Shown: one piece after another, positions 44,481-54,031 of the stretch
Layout of the letters: every line of letters starts with the position of its first letter
Position numbering within the stretch: the first letter of the stretch is position 1
NCBI RefSeq assembly: GCF_000725125.1
Contig: NZ_JFCB01000034.1
Location: forward strand, 1-64,000
Direction: 5' to 3'
Origin: Streptomyces toyocaensis
GTDB taxonomy: Bacteria; Actinomycetota; Actinomycetes; Streptomycetales; Streptomycetaceae
DNA length: 64,000 nucleotides
The notes under the pieces: generated by a model
Databases searched by the model: none
The model's input: the letters and a program-made list of their open reading frames with translations, nothing else
Told to the model about the DNA's origin: nothing
Made by a program: the position numbers and the translations under genes

Positions 44481-46112
44481 GTGAATCAGATGCAGGGCTC
44501 GCTCGTCGCGGGCCGCTACCGGCTCGGCGACTCCATCGGGAGCGGTGGCATGGGCCGGGTGTGGCGCGCCCACGACGAGGTGCTGCACCGTTCCGTCGCC
44601 ATCAAGGAACTGACCGCGGCGCTGTACGTCTCCGACAGTGAGGGGGCCAGGCTGCTGGCGCGCACCCGGGCGGAGGCGCGGGCGGCCGCGCGGATCAACC
44701 ACTCCGCCGTCGTCACGGTGCACGACGTGCTGGAGCACGACGGCCGCCCGTGGATCGTGATGGAGCTGGTCGAGGGTCACTCCCTCGCCGACGCGGTGAA
44801 GGAGCGCGACCGCGTCGAACCGCGCGAGGCCGCCCGCATCGGCCTGTGGGTGCTGCGCGCGCTGCGCGCCGCGCACACCGCCGGCGTGCTGCACCGCGAC
44901 GTCAAACCCGGCAACGTCCTCCTCGCCCGCGACGGCCGGGTGCTGCTCACCGACTTCGGCATAGCGCAGATCGACGGCGACACGGCCATCACCCGCACCG
45001 GCGAGGTCGTCGGCTCGGTCGATTACCTGGCGCCCGAACGGGTCCGCGGCCACGACCCCGGCCCCTCCTCCGACCTGTGGGCCCTCGGCGCGACGCTGTA
45101 CACCGCCGTGGAGGGCCGCTCGCCGTTCCGCCGCACCTCGCCGCTGAGCACCATGCAGGCCGTCGTCGAGGAGGAGGCCGACGAGCTGCGGCACGCCGGT
45201 CCGCTGGAACCCGTCATCAGCGCGCTCCTGCGCAAGGATCCGGCCGACCGGCCCGACGCTGCCCGGGCCGAGCAGATGCTCGCCGAGGCGGCCGAGGGAC
45301 GCCGGCCGCGGGCGGCGCAGGAGTACGTGGCGACCCGGGCCGCCGGCGCCCACGTGCCGCTGCCGCCCCAGGCCGGGGCGCGGACGGCCCGCACGGCCAC
45401 GCCCTACCCGCGGTCCGGTGGTCCCACGGCCGTGCAACCGCCGTACGGGCCACCGGCCGTCGCGCCGCGCGGGAAGGCACGGATACGGGTGATCGCCCTG
45501 GTCGTCGCGCTGGCCGCGATTGTCGGTGGGGCAACCGCGGCCGTGCTCCAGCAGGGGGACCGGGGCCGTACCACGGCCGGCCCCTCCGAGACCTCCGCGC
45601 CCGCTCCGACGCCCGACGCCACGAGAACCGGGTCGACGGGCGGCCTCCCCGAGGGCTGGGTGCGCCGTACCGACCCCTTCGGCTTCACCGTCGTCCTGCC
45701 CGGCGAGGACTGGGAACGGGTGGTCTTCGACGAGGAGACCCGGCAGGTCGACTACACGCCCGACGGCGGCAGGCACTTCCTGCGCATCGCGGCCGACGAC
45801 TCTCCCGACTTCGACGACCCGTACGACCACCTGAGCGACCTGGACCAGCAGATCGGCGGGCGTCTGGTCGGCTACCGGCGGCTGGGCCTGCAACGGCTCA
45901 CCTACCGCGACCGCGACGGCGCCCGGCTGGAGTACGGCTGGACGGCGCTGGCCAAGGACACGGAGTTCCCGGGTCCGTACCGGGCGGTCGACCAGATGTA
46001 CATCTCTCGCGACGGCGTCGAGTACGCCCTCTACATGGCCTCCCCGGCCGCCGACTGGGACACGACCCGCGAGCAGTTCCGGACGATCCTGCAGGGGTGG
46101 CGCGAGCCCTGA
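44481..46112 (+). CDS. Transmembrane Ser/Thr protein kinase (kinase 3 of cluster)
   Basis: 543 residues from GTG 44481 (GGGGC 4-8 bases upstream); ATG 44490 is possible. Kinase domain about 10-265: GSGGMG loop, Lys42, HRD 138-140, DFG 158-160, and 'RTGEVVGSVDYLAPERV' activation segment with Thr residues likely to be autophosphorylated. Single membrane helix about 334-356 ('IALVVALAAIVGGATAAVL'), short S/T/P linker, then an outer domain (about 385-543, 'RTDPFGFTVVLPGEDWERVV', 'EYGWTALAKDTEFPGPYRAV') comparable to that of kinases 1 and 5. Same strand as its neighbours, with 175 bases to the previous gene. Confidence 0.94.
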   Translation: MNQMQGSLVAGRYRLGDSIGSGGMGRVWRAHDEVLHRSVAIKELTAALYVSDSEGARLLARTRAEARAAARINHSAVVTVHDVLEHDGRPWIVMELVEGHSLADAVKERDRVEPREAARIGLWVLRALRAAHTAGVLHRDVKPGNVLLARDGRVLLTDFGIAQIDGDTAITRTGEVVGSVDYLAPERVRGHDPGPSSDLWALGATLYTAVEGRSPFRRTSPLSTMQAVVEEEADELRHAGPLEPVISALLRKDPADRPDAARAEQMLAEAAEGRRPRAAQEYVATRAAGAHVPLPPQAGARTARTATPYPRSGGPTAVQPPYGPPAVAPRGKARIRVIALVVALAAIVGGATAAVLQQGDRGRTTAGPSETSAPAPTPDATRTGSTGGLPEGWVRRTDPFGFTVVLPGEDWERVVFDEETRQVDYTPDGGRHFLRIAADDSPDFDDPYDHLSDLDQQIGGRLVGYRRLGLQRLTYRDRDGARLEYGWTALAKDTEFPGPYRAVDQMYISRDGVEYALYMASPAADWDTTREQFRTILQGWREP

Positions 46113-46194
46113 CGCCCGTGGCCTGGTCGCCCGCGCGCCGCTTGGCCGAATCGCCGTACCGGAGCGGACACATCCGGTGGGGCATGATGGGCCC

Positions 46195-47484
46195 ATGGTG
46201 ACCGAGGGGGAGCCGGAGAACGGGACCGGGCGGCACAATGCCCGGGTCGTCGCGGGCCGTTACCGCTTGGAGGCGCTGATCGGGCGCGGCGGCATGGGCG
46301 TGGTCTGGCGGGCCACCGACCAACTGCTCGGACGGGGCGTCGCCGTCAAGGAACTCCCGTTCGACGAGACGCTCTCCGCGGCGGAGGCCCGGCGGCAGCG
46401 GGACCGCACCCTGCGCGAGGCGCGCGCCCTGGCCCAGTTGAGCCATCCGAACATCATCGTCGTCCACGACGTCGTCGAGGACGACGAACGCCCGTACATC
46501 GTCCTGGAGCTGATCGAGGGGCCCTCCCTCGCCGACCGCATCGCCGCCGAGGGCCCGGTCGACGCCGCGGAGGCCGCGCGGATCGGCGTCGACCTGCTCG
46601 GCGCGCTGCGTGCCGCGCACACCGCCGGTGTGCTGCACCGCGACCTCAAACCCGCCAACGTCCTGCTGGAGGACGACACCGACCGGGTCGTCCTCACCGA
46701 CTTCGGCATCGCCCAGGTGTCCGGCTCGACCACGCTCACCGAGACCGGCTCGTTCGTGGGGTCCCCCGAATACACCGCCCCCGAGCGGATGTCCGGCGCG
46801 CGGACGGGACCGGAGGCCGACCTGTGGTCGCTGGGCGCGCTGCTGTGCACGGCGCTCAGCGGCGAGTCGCCGTTCCGGCGCGACTCCCTCAGCGGGATCC
46901 TGCACGCGGTCGTGGTCGACGAGATCCGGCCGCCCGCCGAGGCCGGGCCGATCCTCCCCGTGGTCCGCGGGCTGCTGGAACGCGACCCGGACCGACGGCT
47001 GGACGCGGACGGCGCCGAACGGATGCTGACCGCGTTCCTCGTGACGGGCCGCACGCCGGAGTCGGCGCCCCTGGAGCCGATGCCGTCCGGCCGGGCCCCG
47101 CTGCGCCGCCGGTTCCCGGCACGCCGGACGGAGACGTCCGTGCCGGGAACCGCCGGGGAGCGCCCCGTCCGGCGGCAGCCCACGAAGGGTGTGCTGGTGG
47201 CCGCGCTGGCGGTCGCCGCGATGGCGGGGGCGGGGGTGTCGGCCGCGGCGCTGCTGCTGCAGGACCGGAACGGCGACGGGGGCGGTACGCCGACCAGCAC
47301 GGCGCCGGAGACACCCCCCGGTGAGACGGCCGCCCCCGGGCCCCGGCCGCCCGCGTCCGTCCCCACCACCACCAGCCCCCGGCGGACGCCGCCGTCGGAC
47401 GCCCGCTCCACGGCGGTCACCCCGACGACGCCCACGCCCACGGTGCCGGGGGCCTCCTCCCGGCCGAGCCGCAAAGAGCGATAA
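46195..47484 (+). CDS. Transmembrane Ser/Thr protein kinase (kinase 4 of cluster, no outer domain)
   Basis: 429 residues from ATG 46195; GTG 46177 and GTG 46198 are alternatives, and no ribosome site decides. Kinase domain about 20-280: GRGGMG loop, Lys52, HRD 148-150, DFG 169-171, activation segment 'TETGSFVGSPEYTAPERM'. A membrane helix (about 331-354, 'VLVAALAVAAMAGAGVSAAA') is followed only by a 70-residue Pro/Thr/Ser tail, unlike the other four, which have a folded outer domain. It may rely on partners for signal input. By gene order it could correspond to the S. coelicolor spore-wall kinase PkaI, but I cannot confirm this. Confidence 0.92.
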   Translation: MVTEGEPENGTGRHNARVVAGRYRLEALIGRGGMGVVWRATDQLLGRGVAVKELPFDETLSAAEARRQRDRTLREARALAQLSHPNIIVVHDVVEDDERPYIVLELIEGPSLADRIAAEGPVDAAEAARIGVDLLGALRAAHTAGVLHRDLKPANVLLEDDTDRVVLTDFGIAQVSGSTTLTETGSFVGSPEYTAPERMSGARTGPEADLWSLGALLCTALSGESPFRRDSLSGILHAVVVDEIRPPAEAGPILPVVRGLLERDPDRRLDADGAERMLTAFLVTGRTPESAPLEPMPSGRAPLRRRFPARRTETSVPGTAGERPVRRQPTKGVLVAALAVAAMAGAGVSAAALLLQDRNGDGGGTPTSTAPETPPGETAAPGPRPPASVPTTTSPRRTPPSDARSTAVTPTTPTPTVPGASSRPSRKER

Positions 47485-47575
47485 AAGGGAGATACGTGCC
47501 GGTGAGGGTCACGGGTCTGTGACCGGTGGGCGTCCACAGTGGATCGGTGAGGGTCTCGCGCGATATGGATGAACC

Positions 47576-49219
47576 ATGAGCAGCAACGGGGGAGCCCGCA
47601 GCGGGGCCGACGAGCCCACCAGTTTTGATCTGCAACCGCCGAAGCCGCATCCCCCCGCGGGGGTGCCGCACCCGGGCAACCCGTACGCGGCGCCGACCCG
47701 GGTGGTCGCGCAGCCGGCGCCCGTGCCGGACCCGGGTGCGGGGCCGCTGATCGCCGGACGCTACCGGCTGCTCGCCAAGCTCGGTCACGGCGGCATGGGG
47801 ACGGTGTGGCGGGCCAAGGACGAGACGGTGGACCGCGAAGTCGCCGTCAAGGAGCCGCGCGTCCCGGACCACCTTCCCGAACGCGAACGTTCCAACGCCT
47901 TCGAGCGGATGCGCCGCGAGGCCCGCGCGGCCGCCCGGCTCGACCACCCCGCGGTGGTCGACGTCCATGACGTCGCGGTGGTCGACGGCCGGCCGTGGAT
48001 CGTGATGGAGCTGGTCCAGGGCCGTTCGCTCGGCGCCGTGCTGCAGGACGAGGGCACCCTCTCCGCACGCGAGGCGGCCAGGGTCGGCCTGGAGGTGCTC
48101 GGCGCGCTGGAGGCCGCCCACGCGGCGGGCATCCTGCACCGGGACGTGAAGCCGGACAACGTGCTGCTCGGCCGGCACGACCGGGTCGTCCTCACGGACT
48201 TCGGCATCGCCCAGATCGAGGGGGAGACCAATCTGACCGACACCGGCGGCTTCGTCGGCTCGCCCGAGTACATCGCCCCGGAACGGGTGCTGGGCCAGCG
48301 TCCCGGCCCCGCCTCCGACCTGTGGTCGCTCGGCGTGGTGCTGTACGCGGCGACGGAGGGCGTCTCGCCGTTCCGCCGCAGCAACACCCCCGCCACCCTC
48401 CAGTCCGTGCTCAACGCGACGCCGGCACCGCCCGCCTCCGCCCGGGGGCCGCTGGCCGAGATCATCACCGCCCTGCTGCAGAAGGACCCGGCGCGCCGGC
48501 CGAACGCCGCCCAGGTCCGCGCCGCACTGGAAGCGGCCGCCCACCCGCCCGCGCCGCAGCCCACGCAGGTGACCCCGTTCCCCGCTCCCGGCGGCAAGGG
48601 CGTCCGCGTCGGCCGCAGGACGCTGATCGGGCTGGGCGCCGCGGTGGTCGCGGCGGCGGTGGCGCTGTACCTCGTGGTCGCGGATCCCTTCGCGGGCCCC
48701 CTGCCCGACGGCTGGAAGAAGCACGACCTCGGGGACCGGCCGGGCGTGGCGCTCGCGGTGCCCGCGGACTTCGTCAAGGACGAGCCCGCCGACGACTCGG
48801 ACGGGACGGTCGTCTCCTTCACCGACCCGAGCGGGATGGTGCGCGTCGAGACCGACCGCGACCTCAAGGCCGAGGACGAGAACGGCGAACTCGAGGCCTC
48901 GGCGTCGGAGCGGGCGTTCGCGCACTGGAACGAGCTCAAGGACGGCGAGTACGGCTGGGGCATCGCCGACTCGCCGGCGCCCCAGGGGCAGCCGCGCGAG
49001 ACGACGTACAAGGAACACGACGCGGCCACGAACACCATCGTCTACACGACGACCACCACTCCGGCGCTGGTGCGCGAGGCGCAGGTCATGTACTACCGGA
49101 ACAAGGACGGCGACATGTACCGGCTGTGGGTGGTCTACCCGGGCAAGGGCTACTTCGCCGAGGAGGGCCGGGAGATCGCCCGCACGGTCTTCGCGTCCTG
49201 GGACGTCCACAGACTCTGA
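47576..49219 (+). CDS. Transmembrane Ser/Thr protein kinase (kinase 5 of cluster)
   Basis: 547 residues. A 58-residue Pro-rich N-terminal extension precedes the kinase domain (about 60-320): GHGGMG loop, Lys92, HRD 188-190, DFG 208-210, activation segment 'TDTGGFVGSPEYIAPERV'. Membrane helix about 350-368 ('LIGLGAAVVAAAVALYLVV') with almost no linker, then the outer domain (about 372-547, 'GPLPDGWKKHDLGDRPGVAL', 'VVYPGKGYFAEEGREI'). ATG 47576, 91 bases after kinase 4. Last of the kinase run. Confidence 0.94.
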   Translation: MSSNGGARSGADEPTSFDLQPPKPHPPAGVPHPGNPYAAPTRVVAQPAPVPDPGAGPLIAGRYRLLAKLGHGGMGTVWRAKDETVDREVAVKEPRVPDHLPERERSNAFERMRREARAAARLDHPAVVDVHDVAVVDGRPWIVMELVQGRSLGAVLQDEGTLSAREAARVGLEVLGALEAAHAAGILHRDVKPDNVLLGRHDRVVLTDFGIAQIEGETNLTDTGGFVGSPEYIAPERVLGQRPGPASDLWSLGVVLYAATEGVSPFRRSNTPATLQSVLNATPAPPASARGPLAEIITALLQKDPARRPNAAQVRAALEAAAHPPAPQPTQVTPFPAPGGKGVRVGRRTLIGLGAAVVAAAVALYLVVADPFAGPLPDGWKKHDLGDRPGVALAVPADFVKDEPADDSDGTVVSFTDPSGMVRVETDRDLKAEDENGELEASASERAFAHWNELKDGEYGWGIADSPAPQGQPRETTYKEHDAATNTIVYTTTTTPALVREAQVMYYRNKDGDMYRLWVVYPGKGYFAEEGREIARTVFASWDVHRL

Positions 49220-49431
49220 CCCGCGCCCACGGGGACCCTCCCCTCCGCGGCGGCGCTCCAGCAGCGTCCGGGGGCCGACCGAGACCGAAACGTAGCCAGC
49301 TCGGGCCGGTCCGATCATCAACGCGCTGATCAGGGGGTTTGTTGCCAGCGTTCACTGGCAGTGTGTGGGCCCTGCGGGAATCCGTTACCGACGGGTACAC
49401 AAAGTGTTCGCCCGGGCATACCCTGCGCCTC

Positions 49432-51045
49432 ATGACGGACGCGCAGACCCGGGAAACCACCGGCACCAACCCCCTCGCCCCCGCCCCGGAGGGCGCCCGC
49501 ACCGCCGCCGACGTGGTCACGCCGGAGCTGGTCGCCCAGCTCACCAAGGGCGTGGCCGGCTCCGGCCGGACCGCCAACCACACGCCGTTCACCGGGGAGA
49601 AGCTGGCCGACCTGCCCGAGTCCACCCCCGAGGACGTGGCCGGTGCCTTCGAGGCGGCCCGCGCCGCCCAGGCCGTCTGGGCGCAGATCCCGGTACGGCA
49701 GCGCGCCGCCGTCCTGCTCCGCTTCCACGACCTGGTCCTGGAGCGCCAGGCCGAGGTGCTCGACCTGATCCAGCTGGAGACCGGCAAGGCGCGGCTGCAC
49801 GCCCACGAGGAAGTACAGGCCGTCGCCGTCGCGGCCCGCCACTACGGCCGCCGGGCGGCCGCCTACCTGCGGTCCAAGCGGCACGCGGGCGCCATGCCGG
49901 CCCTGACGAAGGTCACCGAGCTGCGTCACCCGCGCGGTGTCGTGGGCCAGATCGCGCCCTGGAACTACCCCCTCGAACTCTCCGTCGGCGACGCGCTCCC
50001 GGCGTTCGTCGCGGGCAACGCGGTCGTCATGAAGCCCGACACGGAGACCTGCCTGACCGCGCTGTGGGCCCGTGACCTGCTCATCGAGGCCGGACTGCCC
50101 GCCGACGTCTTCCAGGTCGTCCTCGGCGACGGCCCGGTCGTCGGCCCGGAGGTCGTCCGGCACGCCGACTACGTCTCCTTCACCGGCTCCACCCGCACCG
50201 GCCGCGAGGTCGCCCAGGGTGCCGCCGCCCGTCTGGTCGGCGTCTCCCTCGAACTCGGCGGCAAGAACGCCATGCTGGTGCTGGAGGACGCCGACCTCGA
50301 CAAGGCCGCCGCGGGTGCCGTCCGTGCCTGCTTCTCCAGCGCGGGCCAGCTGTGCATCTCCATCGAGCGGCTGTACGTCCACGAGTCGGTCGCCGGCGCC
50401 TTCCTGGAGCGTTTCGCCGCCCGCACCAAGGCGTTGCGCCTCGGCACGTCCCTCGCCTACGGCGCCGACATGGGCTCGCTGGTCGGGCAGCGCCAGCTGG
50501 ACGCCGTCACCCGGCACGTCGAGGACGCCGTCGCCAAGGGCGCCACCGTCCTCGCCGGCGGCACGGCCCGCCCGGACATCGGCCCCTACTTCTTCGAGCC
50601 GACCATCCTCGACGGGGTCGAGGCCCCCATGAGCGTCTGCTCCGAGGAGACCTTCGGCCCCGTCGTCTCCGTCTACCGCTTCTCGTCCGACGACGAGGCG
50701 GTCGAACGCGCCAATTCCACCCCGTACGGCCTGAACTCCTCCGTCTGGACGAAGGACGCCCGGCGCGGCCGCCGGCTCGCCGCCCGGCTGCGCACCGGCA
50801 CCGTGAACATCAACGAGGGGTACGCGCCCGCCTACGGCAGTGTCCAGTCGCCGATGGGCGGCATGAAGGACTCCGGTCTCGGTCGCCGGCACGGTTCCGA
50901 GGGAATCCTCAAGTACACCGAGGCCCAGACGGTCGCCCACCAGAGGTTGCTGCCGATGGCCCCCTCGCTGGGCATGGACGACGAGACGTACGCGGCGTTC
51001 ATGAGCCGCAGCCTCCGCCTGATGAAGGCATTCCGGTTCAGGTGA
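49432..51045 (+). CDS. Succinic semialdehyde dehydrogenase (NADP+-type)
   Basis: 537 residues from ATG 49432; the frame is open to 49339 but conservation starts after the new start. Oxidises succinic semialdehyde to succinate in GABA and related degradation. Aldehyde-dehydrogenase hallmarks are present: 'GQIAPWNYPLELSVGDALPA', 'SFTGSTRTGREV', the catalytic Glu in 'SLELGGKNAM' (about 274) and Cys in 'SAGQLCISIERL' (about 308), 'CSEETFGPVVSV'. It resembles mycobacterial GabD2. The GMC oxidoreductase gene follows at 35 bases and is likely co-transcribed. Confidence 0.92.
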   Translation: MTDAQTRETTGTNPLAPAPEGARTAADVVTPELVAQLTKGVAGSGRTANHTPFTGEKLADLPESTPEDVAGAFEAARAAQAVWAQIPVRQRAAVLLRFHDLVLERQAEVLDLIQLETGKARLHAHEEVQAVAVAARHYGRRAAAYLRSKRHAGAMPALTKVTELRHPRGVVGQIAPWNYPLELSVGDALPAFVAGNAVVMKPDTETCLTALWARDLLIEAGLPADVFQVVLGDGPVVGPEVVRHADYVSFTGSTRTGREVAQGAAARLVGVSLELGGKNAMLVLEDADLDKAAAGAVRACFSSAGQLCISIERLYVHESVAGAFLERFAARTKALRLGTSLAYGADMGSLVGQRQLDAVTRHVEDAVAKGATVLAGGTARPDIGPYFFEPTILDGVEAPMSVCSEETFGPVVSVYRFSSDDEAVERANSTPYGLNSSVWTKDARRGRRLAARLRTGTVNINEGYAPAYGSVQSPMGGMKDSGLGRRHGSEGILKYTEAQTVAHQRLLPMAPSLGMDDETYAAFMSRSLRLMKAFRFR

Positions 51046-51080
51046 CCCACCCGCACGCGCAACCCAACGAGGAGACACCC

Positions 51081-52868
51081 GTGCCTGAAGACGCCTACGA
51101 CTACGACGTCATCGTCGTCGGCTCCGGCTTCGGCGGCTCCGTCTCGGCGCTCCGCCTGACGGAGAAGGGATACACCGTCGGCGTCCTGGAGGCCGGACGC
51201 CGATTCACCCGCGAGACCCTGCCGAAGAACTCCTGGGACCTGAAGAACTACCTGTGGGCGCCGCGGCTCGGCATGTACGGCATCCAGCGCATCCACCTGC
51301 TGGGCAACGTCATGGTCCTGGCCGGCGCGGGTGTCGGCGGTGGCTCCCTCAACTACGCCAACACCCTCTACGTACCGCCCAAGCCGTTCTTCGACGACCC
51401 GCAGTGGGGGCACATCACCGACTGGGAGGAGGAGTTGAAGCCGTACTACGACCAGGCGCGGCGCATGCTCGGCGTGCGGCTCAACCCCACGATGACCCCC
51501 TCGGACGTGCATCTGAAGGCGGCGGCCGAGCGGATGGGCGTGGGCGAGACCTTCCACATGGCCCCGGTCGGTGTCTTCTTCGGCGACGGCGAGGACGCCG
51601 ACGGCACGGTGAAGGCGAAGCCGGGGGAGGAGGTGACCGACCCCTACTTCGGCGGGGCCGGTCCCTCGCGCCGGGCCTGCGCCGAGTGCGGCGAGTGCAT
51701 GACCGGGTGCCGGCACGGCGCGAAGAACACCCTCAACGAGAACTACCTCCACCTCGCCGAGAAGGCGGGCGCGGTCGTGCACCCCATGACGACGGTGGTG
51801 TCGGTGACGGAGGACGCACGGGGCGGGTACGCCGTCGCCACGCTCCCGACGGACAACCGCCGCAAGGGCAGGGGCCGTACCTTCCGCGCCCGCCGGGTGG
51901 TGCTGGCCGCCGGTACCTACGGCACCCAGACGCTGCTGCACCGGATGCGGGCCGGCGGCCAGCTGCCGCACCTCTCGGACAGGCTGGGCGAGCTGACCCG
52001 GACCAACTCCGAGGCACTCGTCGGCGCGCAGACCGACAACCGCCGCTACCGCAAGGCCACCGGTTCGCCGAAGGCCGACTTCACCCGCGGTGTGGCCATC
52101 ACGTCCTCCATCCACCCCGACGAGAACACCCACATCGAGCCGGTCCGCTACGGCAGGGGCTCCAACTCGATGGGCGGGCTGTCCATCCTCCAGGTCCCGT
52201 ACGCGGGCGGCGGTTCGGGTGCGGCGCGTGTCCTGGGCTGGCTGGGCAACGTGGCGAGGCACCCGTGGCTGCTGATGCGCTCGTTGTCCAACCGCCGCTG
52301 GTCGGAGCGGACCATCATCGGTCTGGTGATGCAGTCGCTGGACAACTCGCTGACGACCTACCTCAAGCCGTCCGGGGCCGGCCGCGGGCTGCTCACCGCA
52401 CGGCAGGGCCACGGCGCCCCCAACCCCAAGCAGATCAAGGCGGCCACGGACGGCGCCTCCGCGCTGGCCGCCGAGATCAACGGCTTCGCCGGCTCCAACG
52501 TGGGCGAGCTGACGGGCATGCCGCTGACCGCCCACTTCCTGGGCGGCTGCGCGATCGGCGGCTCCCGCGAGACCGGCGTCATCGACCCGTACCACCGCCT
52601 CTACGGCCACCCCGGCATCTCGGTCGTGGACGGGGCGGCGGTCTCGGCGAACCTGGGGGTCAACCCCTCCCTGACCATCACGGCCCAGGCCGAGCGGGCG
52701 ATGTCGTTCTGGCCCAACAAGGGCGAGGCCGATCCGCGTCCCCAGCAGGGCGAGTCGTACCGGCGGCTCCAGCCGGTGGAGCCGAAGTCCCCGGCGGTCC
52801 CCGCGGACGCGTTCGGCGCGCTGAAACTGCCGTTCCTGGGCATTCCCACGGTGCCGCCGAAGAAGTAG
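51081..52868 (+). CDS. GMC-family FAD oxidoreductase (cholesterol-oxidase-like)
   Basis: 595 residues from GTG 51081 after GAGGAGA. FAD-binding 'DVIVVGSGFGGSVSALRLTE' at the N terminus, 'NVMVLAGAGVGGGSLNYANT', and the C-terminal GMC signature 'HFLGGCAIGG' ... 'HPGISVVDGAAVSANLGVNP' are all present. A Cys cluster 'RACAECGECMTGCRHGAKNT' (about 195-215) is typical of the ChoD-like subgroup and may hold a metal or disulphides. Substrate likely a hydrophobic alcohol or sterol, but not proved. A bidirectional terminator follows. Confidence 0.9.
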   Translation: MPEDAYDYDVIVVGSGFGGSVSALRLTEKGYTVGVLEAGRRFTRETLPKNSWDLKNYLWAPRLGMYGIQRIHLLGNVMVLAGAGVGGGSLNYANTLYVPPKPFFDDPQWGHITDWEEELKPYYDQARRMLGVRLNPTMTPSDVHLKAAAERMGVGETFHMAPVGVFFGDGEDADGTVKAKPGEEVTDPYFGGAGPSRRACAECGECMTGCRHGAKNTLNENYLHLAEKAGAVVHPMTTVVSVTEDARGGYAVATLPTDNRRKGRGRTFRARRVVLAAGTYGTQTLLHRMRAGGQLPHLSDRLGELTRTNSEALVGAQTDNRRYRKATGSPKADFTRGVAITSSIHPDENTHIEPVRYGRGSNSMGGLSILQVPYAGGGSGAARVLGWLGNVARHPWLLMRSLSNRRWSERTIIGLVMQSLDNSLTTYLKPSGAGRGLLTARQGHGAPNPKQIKAATDGASALAAEINGFAGSNVGELTGMPLTAHFLGGCAIGGSRETGVIDPYHRLYGHPGISVVDGAAVSANLGVNPSLTITAQAERAMSFWPNKGEADPRPQQGESYRRLQPVEPKSPAVPADAFGALKLPFLGIPTVPPKK

Positions 52869-52910
52869 CCGGCCCGGGAAGACGAAGAAGGAAAGGAAAG
52901 AAGAAAAGGA

Positions 52911-52948
52911 AAAAGGACCTGTGCCCCCCTCCGAGCTCAGGTCCTTTT
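52911..52948. terminator. Bidirectional terminator between two convergent genes
   Basis: AAAAGGACCTG (52911-52921) and CAGGTCCTTTT (52938-52948), 11-bp perfect stem with a run of A before and T after, so it can end both the GMC gene and the LAETG gene transcripts. One of the few U-tract terminators in the window. Confidence 0.85.
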
Positions 52949-52990
52949 CCCTTGTCCTGGGTGCCGCGCGGTCGGCACGGCGAGGCGGTG

Positions 52991-54031
52991 TTACGCCTGG
53001 GCACCGGCCTTGCGGCGGCGCACCACGAACACCGCACCGGCACCGGCCACGACGGCGGCACCGCCGACCAGGCCGATGATCGGCAGGGCGGAACTCGAAC
53101 CGGTCTCGGCGAGGCTGCCGGTGACCTTCACGTCGCTGACCTCGTCGAGCTCGGCCATGCCGCCGGTCTGCGGCTTGGCGTCGTTCGGCTCACCGGCGTC
53201 GGAGCCGGCGGCCAGGATGTCGAAGAAGTAGATCCAGCCGTTCGGGTCGTCGGCGAGCCAGCAGCCGTCGGCGTCCGCGTACTCGGCGAGACCGCCGGTG
53301 AGGCCGAGCGCGTCGGGCACCTTGCCGCTGACGCTGAGCCGCAGCTGGTACGAGACCGACTGGCCGGCGCCGAGCGAGAACGCGGCGAACGTGCCGCCTT
53401 CGCCCGCGGTGTCCGCGAGCGTGGTCCACTTCCCGGTGGCCTTGTCGAACACCTGAACGGTGATCTGACCGGAGTAGTCCTTCTCGTTCCAGCCGATGGC
53501 GGCGACGCCGATCAGCGGCTTGATGTTCTTGATCTCCTCGTCGCCGTGGTTGGAGACGTTGAACGAGAACGCCTTCCAGCCGCTGCCGGCGACGATCGTG
53601 TCGGGCAGGCCCGCCAGACCGCTCTTCAGGTCGAAGCTGAGCTCGGCCGTGCTGTTGCCCTCCTCGTCCACGCAGAGCTCGGGCCCCTCCTCCGCCGGGG
53701 TGCTCTCACTGGCGCTCGGGGAGGGTGCGCTCGTCGAAGGGGAGGTGGACGCCGACGGTGAGGTGGACGTGGACGCGGAGGACTCGCTCTCGGAGGAGCC
53801 GGGCTCGGTCTCCTTCGTCGGCTCGGTCTCCTTCGTCGGCTCCGCCGAACCGGTCGACTCGGTCGCCGTCGGCGTGGGAGACGTGCCCGTCGTCTCGTCA
53901 CCGGTCGCGGACTCCGTCGCGGTCACGGTGGGCGTGGGGTCGGTCGCGTACGCGGCCGGAGCCGAGAGCAGGGCGACCGGGGCTATCGCTGCCGTCGCGG
54001 CCGCTGCGGCCAGGGCACGGCGAAGCTTCAT
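52991..54031 (-). CDS. Cell-wall-anchored surface protein with LAETG sortase signal
   Basis: 346 residues from ATG 54031; the frame is open to 54166, but the signal peptide starts here. Signal peptide (about 1-29, 'AAAAATAAIAPVALLSAPAAYA'-type), a long Thr/Ser/Pro/Glu linker with the repeated 'EPTKET' (about 30-115), a beta-rich domain (about 120-280), then 'LAETGSSSALP', a hydrophobic helix and the basic tail 'VVRRRKAGAQA'. LAxTG is the recognition site of class E sortases of Streptomyces, so the protein should be covalently attached to peptidoglycan. The function of the exposed domain is not known. Confidence 0.9.
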   Translation of the reverse strand: MKLRRALAAAAATAAIAPVALLSAPAAYATDPTPTVTATESATGDETTGTSPTPTATESTGSAEPTKETEPTKETEPGSSESESSASTSTSPSASTSPSTSAPSPSASESTPAEEGPELCVDEEGNSTAELSFDLKSGLAGLPDTIVAGSGWKAFSFNVSNHGDEEIKNIKPLIGVAAIGWNEKDYSGQITVQVFDKATGKWTTLADTAGEGGTFAAFSLGAGQSVSYQLRLSVSGKVPDALGLTGGLAEYADADGCWLADDPNGWIYFFDILAAGSDAGEPNDAKPQTGGMAELDEVSDVKVTGSLAETGSSSALPIIGLVGGAAVVAGAGAVFVVRRRKAGAQA

